From: Floccularia luteovirens
Taxonomy: Eukaryota > Basidiomycota > Agaricomycetes > Agaricales > Squamanitaceae
DNA length: 64,000 nucleotides
Direction: 5' to 3'
NCBI GenBank assembly: GCA_009739215.1
Contig: VSJF01000005.1
Span: 1,984,001-2,048,000 of the forward strand
Part shown: positions 47,281 to 58,176 of the stretch, in pieces
How positions within the stretch are numbered: the first letter of the stretch is position 1
Layout: each line of letters begins with the position of its first letter
Notes under the pieces: generated by a model
Told to the model about the DNA's origin: nothing
The model's input: only the letters and a program-made list of their open reading frames with translations
Databases searched by the model: none
Position numbers and translations under genes: made by a program

Positions 47281-47588
47281 ATGATCGTACGTATTTGTTA
47301 CTCTAGGCCCTTTATTCATACGCTGACCTGATTGTTTGCCATGTTAGTCTACGTACGTTGCAATAGTGCCGCTCGATGTTTATTCATCCTCATTCTCATA
47401 ATGGGTCTTTCGTATTGTAGCGTCACCGTTCCAGTTGACAACAATGGTTGCGGCTCTGCTAATTGCACTTGCACAGAGTGAGCATATTTTTCTAACATGA
47501 TTTTCAAGCAGATTCGTTAACGAGGTGACCCTTTTGTAGTTGCAAGTGCGAGAAAAGCAAATGCACATTGCTAAATACCTGGCGCTAG
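47281..47588 (+). CDS. Small cysteine-rich metallothionein-like protein
   Basis: Four exons, 47281-47286 (ATGATC), 47348-47352 (TCTAC, a 5-nt micro-exon), 47421-47477 and 47540-47588, give 38 residues. The product starts MISTVTVPVDNNGCGSANCT and continues CTDCKCEKSKCT. Six of the C-x-C/C-x-x-C-spaced cysteines in a short Ser/Lys background are typical of fungal metallothioneins that chelate Cu(I), Zn(II) or Cd(II) in the cytosol. Every intron has GT..AG ends (GTACGT, GTACGT, GTGAGC). The tail LLNTWR is unusual, since most family members end in CxC, so the last exon might be spliced differently. No alternative start was found. Confidence 0.65.
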
Positions 47589-48190
47589 GCGCAGACGATG
47601 AAACGAAACATGTATCTAACTTGTTCCGTTTTAATATATGATTTCTTGATTTGTATTGAATTGGATCTTATCTTGAAATGGCCATATTGATTTGATTTGA
47701 TTTGATAGGCTGATGAAAAGATAAGATAAATGTGATATGATAAGAAGTCGATATTAAGTAGCCTTCACATGTACATGTGCGACTTCGCAAACTTCGTTCC
47801 ACCAAGACAACATGCTTTTGCAGTGCTTCAATTTCAATAGTATATTCACTTGGCGTAACACGGACTACCACGCAATCAACGATTCCCCCTGACCAGAGTC
47901 TACCGCATGGCATTGACAACGTTTCAACAAGCGGAGACATCATCCATGGTACGCATTCTAAGGTCTCAATATACCGTGACATTAATGGTATTGTGATATA
48001 CTGTTTCATGCAATTCTTATAAGCGAAGGAAGCTGTTTAATAGGTAGTTCGTGGAGTCCTTTATGCAGAGAAGGTTTTGAATGGTTACTTTGATACAACA
48101 GTTGCACAATGTACACGGTTGAATATTCTATGATCGTTAATCCCCTCGTTGAATCATCATATCTAGTGTGTTTCTCCTTCCTGCTTCCCA
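47589..48190. other. Intergenic between convergent genes
   Basis: 600 nt between the metallothionein and F-box gene ends. Open frames on both strands at 47668-48022 are antisense overlaps without recognisable features. Confidence 0.45.
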
Positions 48191-49713
48191 TCAGATCTTC
48201 GTCCTAGGCACGCCAGTAGCAGCACCAAAAGTAAGTCTTTGTAACAAAAGACCTTCACCATTTCGAGGGGTAGGAGCGGCAATGAAATCCTCAAGTCCAG
48301 TGAGGCTCCAAGGCTGAGGGATGGAGTAATCTATCCTGAGATGAACGTCAGGTCTAGAGACGGAAAATTCATCTACGCCAACGTCGACATCGGGCCCCTG
48401 TGTTTGCTGTTATGTTCAGTACTTTTAGGCTTGGACAGGGGATGTCGATATCTTGCTCCAGCCCTCTATGTTCCCCTTGAGAGTTGGGGGTCAGAGTGGA
48501 AGATGGGCTAAGGAGTGCAAATAGCGCAAATGCGTCAATACTAAATGCATGGAGTTGAGTGACTGCTTTCATTCGGCGGAAACACCATTCCCAAATTCCA
48601 TTTCCAATATTTTTTTGTGGGTTTACATTCAGTAAGGTAAGTTTTCGAAGGCCCATGCCTACACCTTTGCTAGGTGATTGTCTGATTTGAAGAATCAGAT
48701 GCAACGTTGTTGATAGTGGGTAAGTCCATCCGCATGAGGAGCTGGCGCAGAGCCGAGCCCGTCTCTTCCGTGCTCCCCGTGCGTCTACCATCGAGGTCGT
48801 CGATGTGCAATGTGTGTAGCGAAGGGAGGGTCAGTCTGCCGAGTATAGATGGGAGGTTGTTACAGCGGAGATAAAAGCGTTGAAGGAATAGTAAAGTTAC
48901 CACACCCACTGCTTGCGTTTCTTCGGTTTCATCAGAAGGCTCGTTGGGAGTTAATACGGCAATTGTCACGCGAGTCTCTATTTCAAGTCGTTCCAAAGAT
49001 GGTACACTCTGTAGTAGATGTAGGATCGCTGATGTGGGGATTGGGGCCGATTTGATGGGATTGGCGATTGTTAGGGTTCGTAAATTGGCGAGGTTCGAGG
49101 TAGATAGACACGGGAGAGTAAAGTTTGTGATTTTTAGGTGATGTAGGTTGGGGAGTGGATAAGAGATAGGGATGGAGGCTTGTTGATGCAGGGTATTGGA
49201 TGTAGAGATTCCAGAAGCTGCATGAATAGTGAGAGTCCGTAATTCAGCGTCAGGCCTAGAAATTGCATCTTTGAAGTTGAAGATTTTATCAAAAATGAAA
49301 CGGGCCTGCTCTTCTGTAGCTGTGCGCAAATTAAAGGACCTGAAGCGCAGGCTATCTCCATGAAGCACCCCAAATAATGAGAACAAAAAATCCAACGAAG
49401 CGGGAGTATCAAGAGAGCTGCTTTTTTTAACCAGAGTAGAAATATGTGATGCTTCCATAAACAGGTCGATGGGACAAGATTTGCTTCTCACAAGCCACAA
49501 CGTGGTTTTGTGTGCGCATGCCTGGGCGTTTGTTTCTGTCAGTTGGAGGTGCAATCTGCTCCAGATATGCGGTGTCTGCGAAGTGACCTGATGAAATGTA
49601 TGGGAGACCAAGGATAAGATGATTGGTGCATCAGAGGCGAGAATTGAACAGAAAAAAAAGATTTCGCCGAGAACTTCTGTTGGCAAGCTACTGATGAAAT
49701 CGAGGTTCGTCAT
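48191..49713 (-). pseudogene. F-box-like/leucine-rich protein with two apparent frame breaks
   Basis: Starts MTNLDFISSLPTEVLGEIFF, an F-box-like motif (LPTEVLGEIF..LVSHTFHQV), followed by leucine-rich repeats (LPNLHHLKITNF, LRTLTIANPI, LPSLHTLHIDDL). The first frame stops at 48670. One nucleotide later in phase, coding continues without loss of character as GLRKLTLLNVNPQKNI, NGIWEWCFRRMKAVTQLHAF and PCPSLKVLNIT. A second +1 step at the GGGGCCC run (~48393) leads to DVDVGVDEFSVSRPDVHLRI, LEDFIAAPTPRNGEGLLLQ and a stop at 48191. No intron of normal size explains the steps, although a 130-nt alternative intron (GTAGAC...GTGTAG) could bypass the first. It may be a young pseudogene, or the breaks may be single-base assembly insertions. 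If only the first frame is used, the protein has 347 residues. Confidence 0.6.
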
Positions 49714-50805
49714 GATGCAATATGCGAAGAGGAACTATTGTTGAGAAGTTGGAGAACTCACTGGCAAGAAAAGTGGGGGTAAAGAGGGTATGTGTAAATT
49801 TTGGACGGGAAGTAGGAAAAGGGAGTTATATACGTGCAGAACCAAGATATCGATGGGTCGATGGAACTAGACCTAACGGCATAGGAGCGGCAGCTGGGCT
49901 CCTGAGCGGATGGAATAACTTTAGATCATAGACTTGGGGGCTGGAACATAGCTGCATACTGCTATGTTATCACAAACATCAGTGCACGATACTCAAAGCT
50001 GATTTATTGGATTATACAACTCAACGTGGTGTACATGCGTTGGTGTAGGTTGAAATATACTCCCCTGATTGACTCTTGGACAAGCTGCCTCGACTTTGCT
50101 TCATACTGGACCAAGTTGGTTTATGGTTGGTTGATAGTTGGTCGCTTACCAATGCCAAGTTTGATCGATTCAATTAGGAATTTGGACACTATCATTGGCA
50201 CGCTACAGCTGCAACAGTATTGCAGAGGTCGCATGTTTCAAGCACTTCCGTCAGCAGTTTGATACATCTGATGATAGTGATATATAGCGCAGCAAATTAG
50301 CTCTGCAGAAGGGTCATCATTATAATTTTTAACTATCGACTTCTTTCACTATCTGAACTTTTGTCAAGGCATGCGAAATTTCTCACAGATCAGCTCATTG
50401 TGCCTTCTTTTAAGCCCCTGCCCCAACTTTTCAGCAATACATTCAATATATATATATATATAAATATATCATGGTACATGCCAAGTTTCCAGGAGGCCTG
50501 CCGAGTGCGTCTTTGCCCCTGTCAGAAATGAGATGCATAGTGACATTGCAAAGTGTTAGGGGCCTATTGCAAGAGTAGGTACTGTGCTATATCGCCATCA
50601 ATTTTCAGGAGGATCGGGCAAGACCCCAACGTTGCAACCCTATGCTGATGATATTAAATTCAACAAGTCGGACCATGCCTTAATTCGACGTTTTTAATAT
50701 GTTTTTTGAATTGCAGTACTATGGATAATATAGCAACAATGGTACAATGCGAGTAGCTGGGGTTGTATGCTGAAGATATTCGCAAGGCACTGGATAGGGA
50801 AACAT
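49714..50805. other. Intergenic with a short AT microsatellite
   Basis: 1.1 kb without a supported gene. A run of AT repeats lies at 50446-50462. It is the promoter side of the F-box-like gene and 3' side of RPP1. Confidence 0.5.
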
Positions 50806-51460
50806 CTACTCGAACAAGCTGAAGCCCTGGAGCACAAAAAAAGTGGTTAATCATCAAATCTCTTCCAACAAAATTTAATAAAAAATGGAAAACGTACCAT
50901 ATCCTCGTCTGATTCTTCCTCCTTCTCTGCTTTCTTCTCTTCTTCTTTAGGTGCTTCAGCAGCGGCTCCTCCTGAAGTAGCAGCTGGTACTGAACCCCCA
51001 GCGGCTGGTGCACCTCCGCCCGAACCAACATTTGAGAGCAATTCTTTTACATTTTTGCCTTCAAGGGCTTTTGCAAGGAGAGTGGCCCAGATAGGTTCTA
51101 GTTCAACCTTAGCCGCATTGACGAGTGTCATTATTTTGTCAGACTGGGATAGTCATTGCTTAGAATAGATCGAGATGAGATACTTTATTCCTTACTCACA
51201 GTGATTTCAATCCCATCATCTGCTAGGATTAGGGCAGCGTATGTCGCAGCGAGATCTGTGGTGGCCTGTGATAGACATTGAGAGAAGAAGGATGGTTAGT
51301 TTCCTGTATCTCAAATCTCCCCAAATTGATACCAGACAAAAAAATTGGAAGGCGTCAGATAACACCACATCCAAAACGAACGCAACGCATCCATCCAAAA
51401 ACAAATGTCATTTCATGCTCCAAATGTAATCAAGTCGAGAGTATATATATATCTCACCAT
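50806..51460 (-). CDS. RPP1: 60S acidic ribosomal protein P1
   Basis: Exons 51458-51460 (ATG alone), 51200-51265, 50898-51143 and 50806-50826. The product starts [19 protein letters not shown], continues [20 protein letters not shown] and [20 protein letters not shown], then has an Ala/Gly hinge and acidic tail. The conserved ribosomal-stalk C-terminus SDEDM-GFSLFE is split by the last intron. P1/P2 dimers bind uL10 and recruit elongation factors. The first intron (192 nt, GTGAGA...CACAG) is long for this window, and its placement after the bare ATG is inferred from GTGAGA following ATG and from the frame. Another in-frame ATG upstream was not needed. A (TA)n run sits inside that intron at 51441-51452. 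Confidence 0.92.
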
Positions 51461-52587
51461 TTGGAGGGGATGGGTCTTTTTGACGAGGGAGACGGCGACG
51501 TGTGTGTATGCTGCGAGTGTCGATGAGCGGATAACCTGTTCGATGGTTGGTGGCTTGATTCCGGGCACGTGCCTGGTAAGTACTTATTATTTGTAATAAT
51601 AAAGATATGATACCTTTTTAGATTGGTTAGCACTATTATATAGTGATTTAGAGTAGTAGGTATTAGGAAAATGAATCGTTTCGCTCCTTCATGGACCCTG
51701 GTCTAATGGAACCATCGACAGCGTGATTTTGCTTAAATGCACAAGGCGTTGGATAGGAAAGCTCATAATGGGAAAAGTTCGACCAGATGACGGTGATGAC
51801 TCGAATCATTCTCATACATCTCCTAGGGAATCAAGCAAGACAGATGACCAAGTTATGCCCACAAAAGTTAAACTATCGATGATAGATTAACGTTCCTATC
51901 ATGAAAATGAACAAGACCAAGAAACGTTAAAACGACACTTGGTACTGCGGTTATAAACGTCATCATGAGTTCTACTGGTGACTTGCTGTACTTTTGACAC
52001 TTCATACGCGTAAAGGGATTTTCTCTAGAGAACGAAGAAGTACCCGACCTTCAGGCAAGCCAATTATTGTAAAATAAATTCAACTCTACATCTCCAATTT
52101 AGGTTCACATGGCCACAGAAACAACGATGCTCTGTCCGCACCGATGTGGTTCCGACAGAACGACAGAAGGAGTACCAGTCAACAATAAATCATCCTTAAG
52201 CTCATGGAATAACACGAAAAACTAGCAGAAATGGTGTTTCCTATTATGTTTGCCACAGTAGAGCCCGACTCACCTCTCTAAAAACAGAGTCGGTGAGACT
52301 GACTGAATGGCAAGCCTAGGTCTATCGTGAGCTCTTCCAATACTTGCGTAAACGTACTTGATGCATGACCTATACTACAGTGCTGCACAGATATTCTCAT
52401 GAGATGGTAGGCTGCTGCCTGCGCACTGGCTATGCTTACTTGGAATGTTACGAGAAGATATCTGTTCAAATTAGCTCTGAATGCAGAAATTTCTGTTTCA
52501 GATACAGTGCTTTTGCAACACAACAAACATAGAATTGTACGATTTGACGAGTAGAATCGCAATAAGGAGTCACCACAAGTTTCTAAA
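51461..52587. other. Intergenic, no gene recognised
   Basis: 1.1 kb between the P1 start and the 3' end of the metalloprotease cluster. Only an unsupported minus-strand frame at 52278-52562. Confidence 0.5.
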
Positions 52588-52597
52588 CTACTTCTTT

Positions 52598-54022
52598 TTA
52601 GAAAGTTCCTCCTCTCCCTCCTCCTCCTCCTCCTTTTCTTTCTCCTTCTCCTCTTCGTTTTCTTCCTCCCCCTGATCTTCGTTTTCTTCCTCCTCTTCCT
52701 TCTCTTCCCTCTTCGTTTTCTTCCTCCTCTTCCTTCTCCTCCTCGTCATCATCATCATCGTCATCATCATCCTCAATTTGCTGGTCTTGAGAATGCGCAT
52801 TGCTCCCTTCTTGCTCAACTGCTCCGCTTTTACATGCAGTACGAGCGCTGACGACCCACTTTGAAAGTATACTCCTCATCTCCTTCCAGTCCTTACGACC
52901 ATAACTGTCAAGAATTGACTGTCTGGGTTTACCAGTAACTCCTGCGGCATCCAAAGCTTGTTGTACGGTCATTCCGGAAGTGTGCCCAGAGAAAGTAGGG
53001 TAGTTAATCGTGACGAATGCTTTGTCCAGTTTGGAGAGCGTCCAATTTAATTCTATTTTCTTGCCTTCTTTGTTGGTTCTGGCAGGCATAGAGTATCTGT
53101 TGGCGTGAAGAAATCAGTGATACAGGTTCTAGGAGAGAACTAGAAGTGTATACATACAACATGATTGATTTTATGTCAAAAGCAGAATAATTGCTTGTTC
53201 GATCTGCTGCTACTGGAGTGAGGACTTCATGGCGAACCCTCTCTTCGGACCAGTTGTTGTTCTTCCCAAAATACTCGTACGCGGCTGAGATAAAGTAAAT
53301 GCATGAAATAACATAAGTTACGACAGTGCACATAATCAACGTACCTTTTATATCAAAGTTGAGAACTTCACCACGCCTGGGTGACTGATGTTCATGCAAC
53401 AAACCTATCGTATGCCCAAATTCATGTAAAACAGCACGCGAATCGGTATGATTTATATCTTCGGTGTCCCTGATGTTGTGAAGGTTCATTGTTTCACCTT
53501 TTTTATTCAAGATTGCACGTCCTATGGTCGACCAATTACCTCCATCTTTGCGCAATGTAATTCTGACCATAGCTTTCTCCCCCTCAACGAATTTGAACTT
53601 GATATTGGCGTACTTCTCCCATATTTTCACGAGCTCTTTGATTTTGTTGCGTTGGTTCTGTGTACCCCGAGCTGGTGCAACAAATGCGACGGTAATGACC
53701 TAATATAATTTGGCCATCAAACCTTGCAGCCATGGCATGAATCAGAAAGAACTACTTGTCCATTATCCCACATGTTTGATTCGCTGGTAAGCACTGCTCG
53801 CATGACTTTCTTCGATCCTTGCTTCGAAAGTAATGTAGCACGGGTGCTTTCAGGTGTTACGCAAACCTCCCGAATCCATTGTGGTACTTTCGCATCACTG
53901 ATGTCGCTTGTGTCTGCGCCTTTGCTTTCAACGTCATGCGCACCCTTCGACCCGTCCCCTGTGTTGGGAACTGGTGATTCTTCGGAGACCGGTGCAGGAG
54001 CGATAATTGGTTCTGAAGACAT
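52598..54022 (-). CDS. HExxH zinc metalloprotease, cluster member MP2
   Basis: Exons 53756-54022, 53345-53699, 53158-53284 and 52598-53096. The N-terminus (MSSEPIIAPAPVSEESPVP) has no signal peptide. The core begins VMRAVLTSESNMWDNGQ-VIT and has WEKYANIKFKFVEGEKAMVR. The zinc site is HEFGHTIGLLHEHQSPRRGE, the Met-turn DIKSIMLYSMPA. A conserved family module follows: LSKLDKAFVTINYPTFSG, then MTVQQALDAAGV and DWKEMRSILSKW. The tail is a GAA/GGA microsatellite. The annotated frame turns from poly-Asp/Glu into Gly/Arg-rich residues, whereas one frame over it stays Glu-rich and ends in LSKKK at 52588, so repeat slippage probably altered the C-terminus. Metzincins of this type cleave proteins; the target is unknown, and cytosolic or unconventional secretion is possible. 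Confidence 0.8.
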
Positions 54023-54389
54023 TGGATATGATATGCAAAAACAGGAAAGGTATAGCAAGGTTTGTGAATGGACGGGTATAAATGCGTATTTATTTTGGCC
54101 CATACAAATGTAGGAGCCGAGATACCGCCCACACTTCCTCAGCAGTATAAATTTGTGTATTTTCACATAAAGGAGGATCAACTTACCTAGCCAACTGGTT
54201 ACATCTGTTGTGTCGAATCAATTAAGGATCTGAATCCGCCGGAATGTTGAGTGAAGATAGAGGAGCATCTGGACGGTGTCAATCCTCGTGGCTATAAAGA
54301 TACGCAAGGGTTTCTTGAGGACAGCGTCAGAACGATGACAACCTCGTCTAGTTGGACACATGTCCCCCTAAATACAGTTCCTCAGTGGC

Positions 54390-54824
54390 CCCTAAGTCGT
54401 ACGTCCGTTGTACAATGGACTGGCATAATGCTCCCAATTTTTACTGTTTTTATGACTTTGTTGCATTGATTCTTTATTTCGGGTGTTGGAGCAACGAACG
54501 CAACCGTAATGACCTGATGTAATTCGAATATTAATTTATATACGTTGTGAAACAGAAAGAAATCATCACTATGCAGTTATCCCACATACGATTCACTAGT
54601 ATCACAGCATGCATCACTTTTTTGTCTCCATGCTGTGAGACCGGGCCAGCTTGGGTGCTTCTACTTCTAGGTGCAACACAAATCTCCCGAATCCATTGTA
54701 GTACTATAGATTCGCTGTCATAATTTTCGGTGCTTGAGTCTGTATCCCCAGTACTGGAAACCGGAAGTTCTTCAGAGACAGGGAACTTCTCTGACGTGGG
54801 ATTGATAATATGGTCAGAAGACAT
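54390..54824 (-). pseudogene. Truncated metalloprotease relic between MP2 and MP3
   Basis: The first exon is recognisable (MSSDHIINPTSEKFPVSEEL ... LQWIREICVAP ... VNRMWDN), as is the start of exon 2 (VITVAFVAPTPEIKNQCNK, VKI). A 1-nt loss then breaks W-E-x-Y-A, a stop follows, and no HExxH core, Met-turn or C-terminal module is found. Clearly a dead copy of the MP family. Confidence 0.75.
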
Positions 54825-55783
54825 TTATTTTTGAAGTGAGTAAAGGTGTTCCAGGGTCTTATGCAACGGGCTAGAATGGGGATGTTATTTGTAGTTCTAG
54901 TAATGTAGAATGCAATTGGGCCAGAGTACATACATTTTTACAAAACTTTCAACCTCCTCAATTTTTTTGCTTGCAACGTAAGTCGGAAGGTTCTAGTCGG
55001 AAGGTATTGACGTGATGGTTCATCATAGGGTTGATGTCAACTTGCGCAGTTATAAAGCCAGTTAAAACTATATTGACAGCGTCAAGGCGATGACAGTCAG
55101 ACAGAGTTGGACGTGCGGACTCCTGAGTGGAAGCTCTACGTATAATGCCCCTAGTTGAACGATCTGTTATTCAACCAATTCCACGAAGAATAACAAACCA
55201 CAAGACTCCTGAATAATAGAATTTCATTGTGCACACGATCTATGTCAAATGCTGATGGTAAAACATATTGCCCAAGCCACTGTCATTCAATTATTTTTTC
55301 ATTCGCGATCATGTGATCTGCACGTAAACGTGATACCACAGTCAGCCGATCATTTTCAAAGGTTCATGATACTCACTTTCCTTGCCTCACACATCCATGA
55401 TATATAGTGCCAATAACATAATGCACGGCTCCGGTTAGTGCTAGTTTGCCTCTGATTGAATCCACGGAATCAAATCTATATCAATGACAGTGGTAACCCT
55501 AATAATCATAATTTCAACGGTTTAGAAAGGATTTAGGTACTAATTGTCGGATTACTGTTCAGGTAATAAGACCGGTCTATATGCACAGATCTTTCATAGT
55601 AGGATCTTCATTCATCCGCTTTATTTGGATGACACTATCAAGTAAAGCACTTTGTTCAATTCAGTTCTACATACACTTCATACAAAGTCAAGACTGTAGG
55701 TAATACAATCATAATCAATGTAATGCATCCATCACAATATTCAACACCATCTTTGCAGGAGTTTGTTTGCCGCAACACCTTTC
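54825..55783. other. Intergenic in the metalloprotease cluster
   Basis: 960 nt without a supported gene or recognised relic. Confidence 0.45.
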
Positions 55784-56941
55784 TCAGCCAAAAAGCCTCC
55801 AGCGACTGGCACGGGCGTTGACACACCACTTGGTGAACCACGCACGGATTCCTTCAGTGTTCTCGCGATTGTACTCATCGAGAATTTGATCCCTTTCCTT
55901 TCCAGTAACGCCTACCGCATCCAAAGCGTTGTGTATAGTCCATCCGGATGCAATACCCGAAAATGGGGGATAATTGAGCATAATGAAGGCTTTATCCAAG
56001 GTCGACAGGCTGTTGTTTGGTCTTATAGCAATATTCTGCTTATTGAATTCTGCTGGCATAGGATACCTGTAAAGTATTCGAAATCAGTCGAGGCAAGATT
56101 CTAGGAGTGGACATGCTAACGAACATCATGATCGAATTCAAATCAAGGATCGAATAATTGCTGGTGAACTTTTCGTTGACTGGGTACATGACTTCCCTAC
56201 GAATTCTTTCTACGGTCCATCCACGCGTCCTTTGGAAGTACTTGACGATGGCTAGTATCCACGTACATCAGACAACTTGCTAGGGACTAAAAAATATCTG
56301 ACTTACGAGCTTCATTTAACCTGATTGTCTCTCCGCGTCGAGGAGACTGGTGTTCATGATAAAGACCCAGGGTGTGTCCAAACTCATGGAGGATGGTGCC
56401 CTTTTCATGATCCGAGATGGCGGCAGCATTTCCGATGGTGGAAAGGTTCATGGTGATACCACGGGCATACAAGATGGACCTTCCAACATATGACCAATTT
56501 CCTCCCTTCGGGACGAATGAAATGCGGACTACAGCATCTTTCTCCAAAGCAACAAAGGAGAATGTGATGTTTGCATATCGTTCCCATTCACGGACGACAG
56601 TCATAACTTTGCTGCGCTGGTTATGTGTACCGGATACAGGTCCTACAAACGCACAAGTAATGACCTGTACAATGCCTAAGGTCAAGAAATATCCCTGGCA
56701 TCGTATAAGAAGAAGCTACCGTTCCATTATCCCACATGTTTGACGTGTTGGTAAGGACTGCACGCATAGCCGCACCACCAGAGTTACTGGTAGTAGTCTG
56801 CGTTTCCGTCGTCGTTCCATCAATGGCTCCGCAAGCGTCCCCGTAATGTTCGGGTTGCTCCTCGTTATCTGATATAACTTCTACGGATGGAGATTCATCC
56901 TGGATCTCAGTAGTTGGCTGTTCAGTGGCTTCGGGAGACAT
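55784..56941 (-). CDS. HExxH zinc metalloprotease, cluster member MP3
   Basis: Exons 56720-56941, 56307-56664, 56125-56251 and 55784-56066, with lengths matching MP2 and MP4 for the middle exons (358 and 127 nt). An acidic N-terminus (MSPEATEQPTTEIQDESPSV) is followed by AMRAVLTNTSNMWDNGT-VIT and WERYANITFSFVALEKDAVV. The zinc site is HEFGHTLGLYHEHQSPRRGE and the Met-turn LNSIMMYPMPAEF. The family module is LSTLDKAFIMLNYPPFSG, then GWTIHNALDAVGVTGKERDQ and a short end RWRLFG. No signal peptide. This is the most compact intact member and the best reference for the family's minimal architecture. Confidence 0.85.
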
Positions 56942-56990
56942 TGGGTTTTGGACTTTCGGACTGTGATTTTTCTGCAGATAATGTTCCACC

Positions 56991-56999
56991 CTATTTATA
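56991..56999 (-). promoter_or_regulatory. TATA box of MP3
   Basis: The minus strand reads TATAAATAG about 50 nt upstream of the ATG at 56941. Confidence 0.55.
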
Positions 57000-57518
57000 C
57001 TGTGAAGTCGGTGGGTTCATCCTTAAACAATAAAACGGTGCTCTCGGACCTTTTCAAAGTATCGATAGGGGAATCAAACCAGTTGGCTGCAGTTAAAGTA
57101 ATGCCTCCCGCATATTGGAGAAGACCAAGGGCGAATTGTTTCCTTTCTGTCACTAAGTCAATTGGCTGTTTCACATGCAGCTGAACAGCTTCGGAAGAAA
57201 TTTAACGTTGTTAGCTAAGATTGACACTGGAGCACTCCTATATTCAATAAACGATATAGGTCACACCTCTATTAATCCCTTCGCGTCAGCGTTAGACGTT
57301 AAGCGCACTTACACCAACCAACAGGTAGGAGTCTAATGTCACTCCATGCAGTACACTGACATACTCCTGTGCCCCAAGCTCCTGGTCGGTTATTTTAACT
57401 CCATTATGTCATGTTCTCAACTTACATCCCACCTCAGCGGTCCGTTCCGTCATGTCCTATGCACTTTTCCAGATAGCCGAACTATCGACTGTCCAGCACA
57501 TAAGAGTATTTTCAGGTT

Positions 57519-57558
57519 CACTATCCCTAGTTTGTATAGACACTAGTCAAGTGCAAAA
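57519..57558. repeat. Possible fourth, more diverged copy of the palindrome
   Basis: TTCACTATCCCTAGT and ACTAGTCAAGTGCAAA flank TTTGTATAGAC. The right arm keeps GTGCAAA and a TATAGA-like centre as in copies 1-3. The left arm is degraded. Confidence 0.35.
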
Positions 57559-57610
57559 AGATCATCATTGTTGCGGGATTACTACGCAAGCCAAGACCTC
57601 ACTCCCGCAC

Positions 57611-57905
57611 TTATTTGCGACAGTAAACGTTGTTCCTGCCCATTATATCAAGGGCTGCACGGGTGGGTTCAACCAGAGGGCAATTCATTGAATGACGGGG
57701 AAGTTGCGCATCACAAACAAGCACTTTATCAAGTTTTGAAAGTTTGGTAGTTAATTTGATATCTATGCCTTCCATGTTTATTCGTTTTGGCATATGATAT
57801 TGTGTAAAGTTCGTTCTTTTTCACTGATGTCCGAAATGTTTTTAACACTAGCAAAATTCATGGTAATGCCTCTTGTTCTCCGCGTGGTCTCCTTCCACTG
57901 GATCC
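57611..57905 (-). pseudogene. Metalloprotease relic between MP3 and MP4
   Basis: Two family fragments lie side by side. One, from 57890 down, reads TRGITMNFASVKNISDISEK (exon 2, just before HExxH). The other, from 57793, reads MPKRINMEGIDIKLTTKLSK, then LDKVLV (exon 4 module). The zinc site, exon 3 and Met-turn between them are missing, so an internal deletion removed the catalytic core. Confidence 0.7.
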
Positions 57906-58176
57906 AGGTCGGTATTTACCCCCAGCGCCCGCATTTCTACGCGCTATGGGTCTGTGAATTGTAAAATCATCCTTCCTCTAAAGCCAGGAATATAGGTCAC
58001 AGTAGAATCTAGCAAGAGCTGTACACCTTTAAAACGAGGCGCATATCCACCATAGATCATATTATGTGCTTGTAACAACTATTGCCTTTTCCAGTATTTC
58101 GACGTATCATTTTGACAGCGACATGTCCATTCTCATTATTAACTACCAGTACAAACTTGACTTTCAAACGTGCTAT

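Noticed and set aside
52588..52818. Separate Glu-rich minus-strand frame
   Set aside because: Lies inside the purine microsatellite of the MP2 tail. It is an alternative frame of the same repeat, not a second gene.
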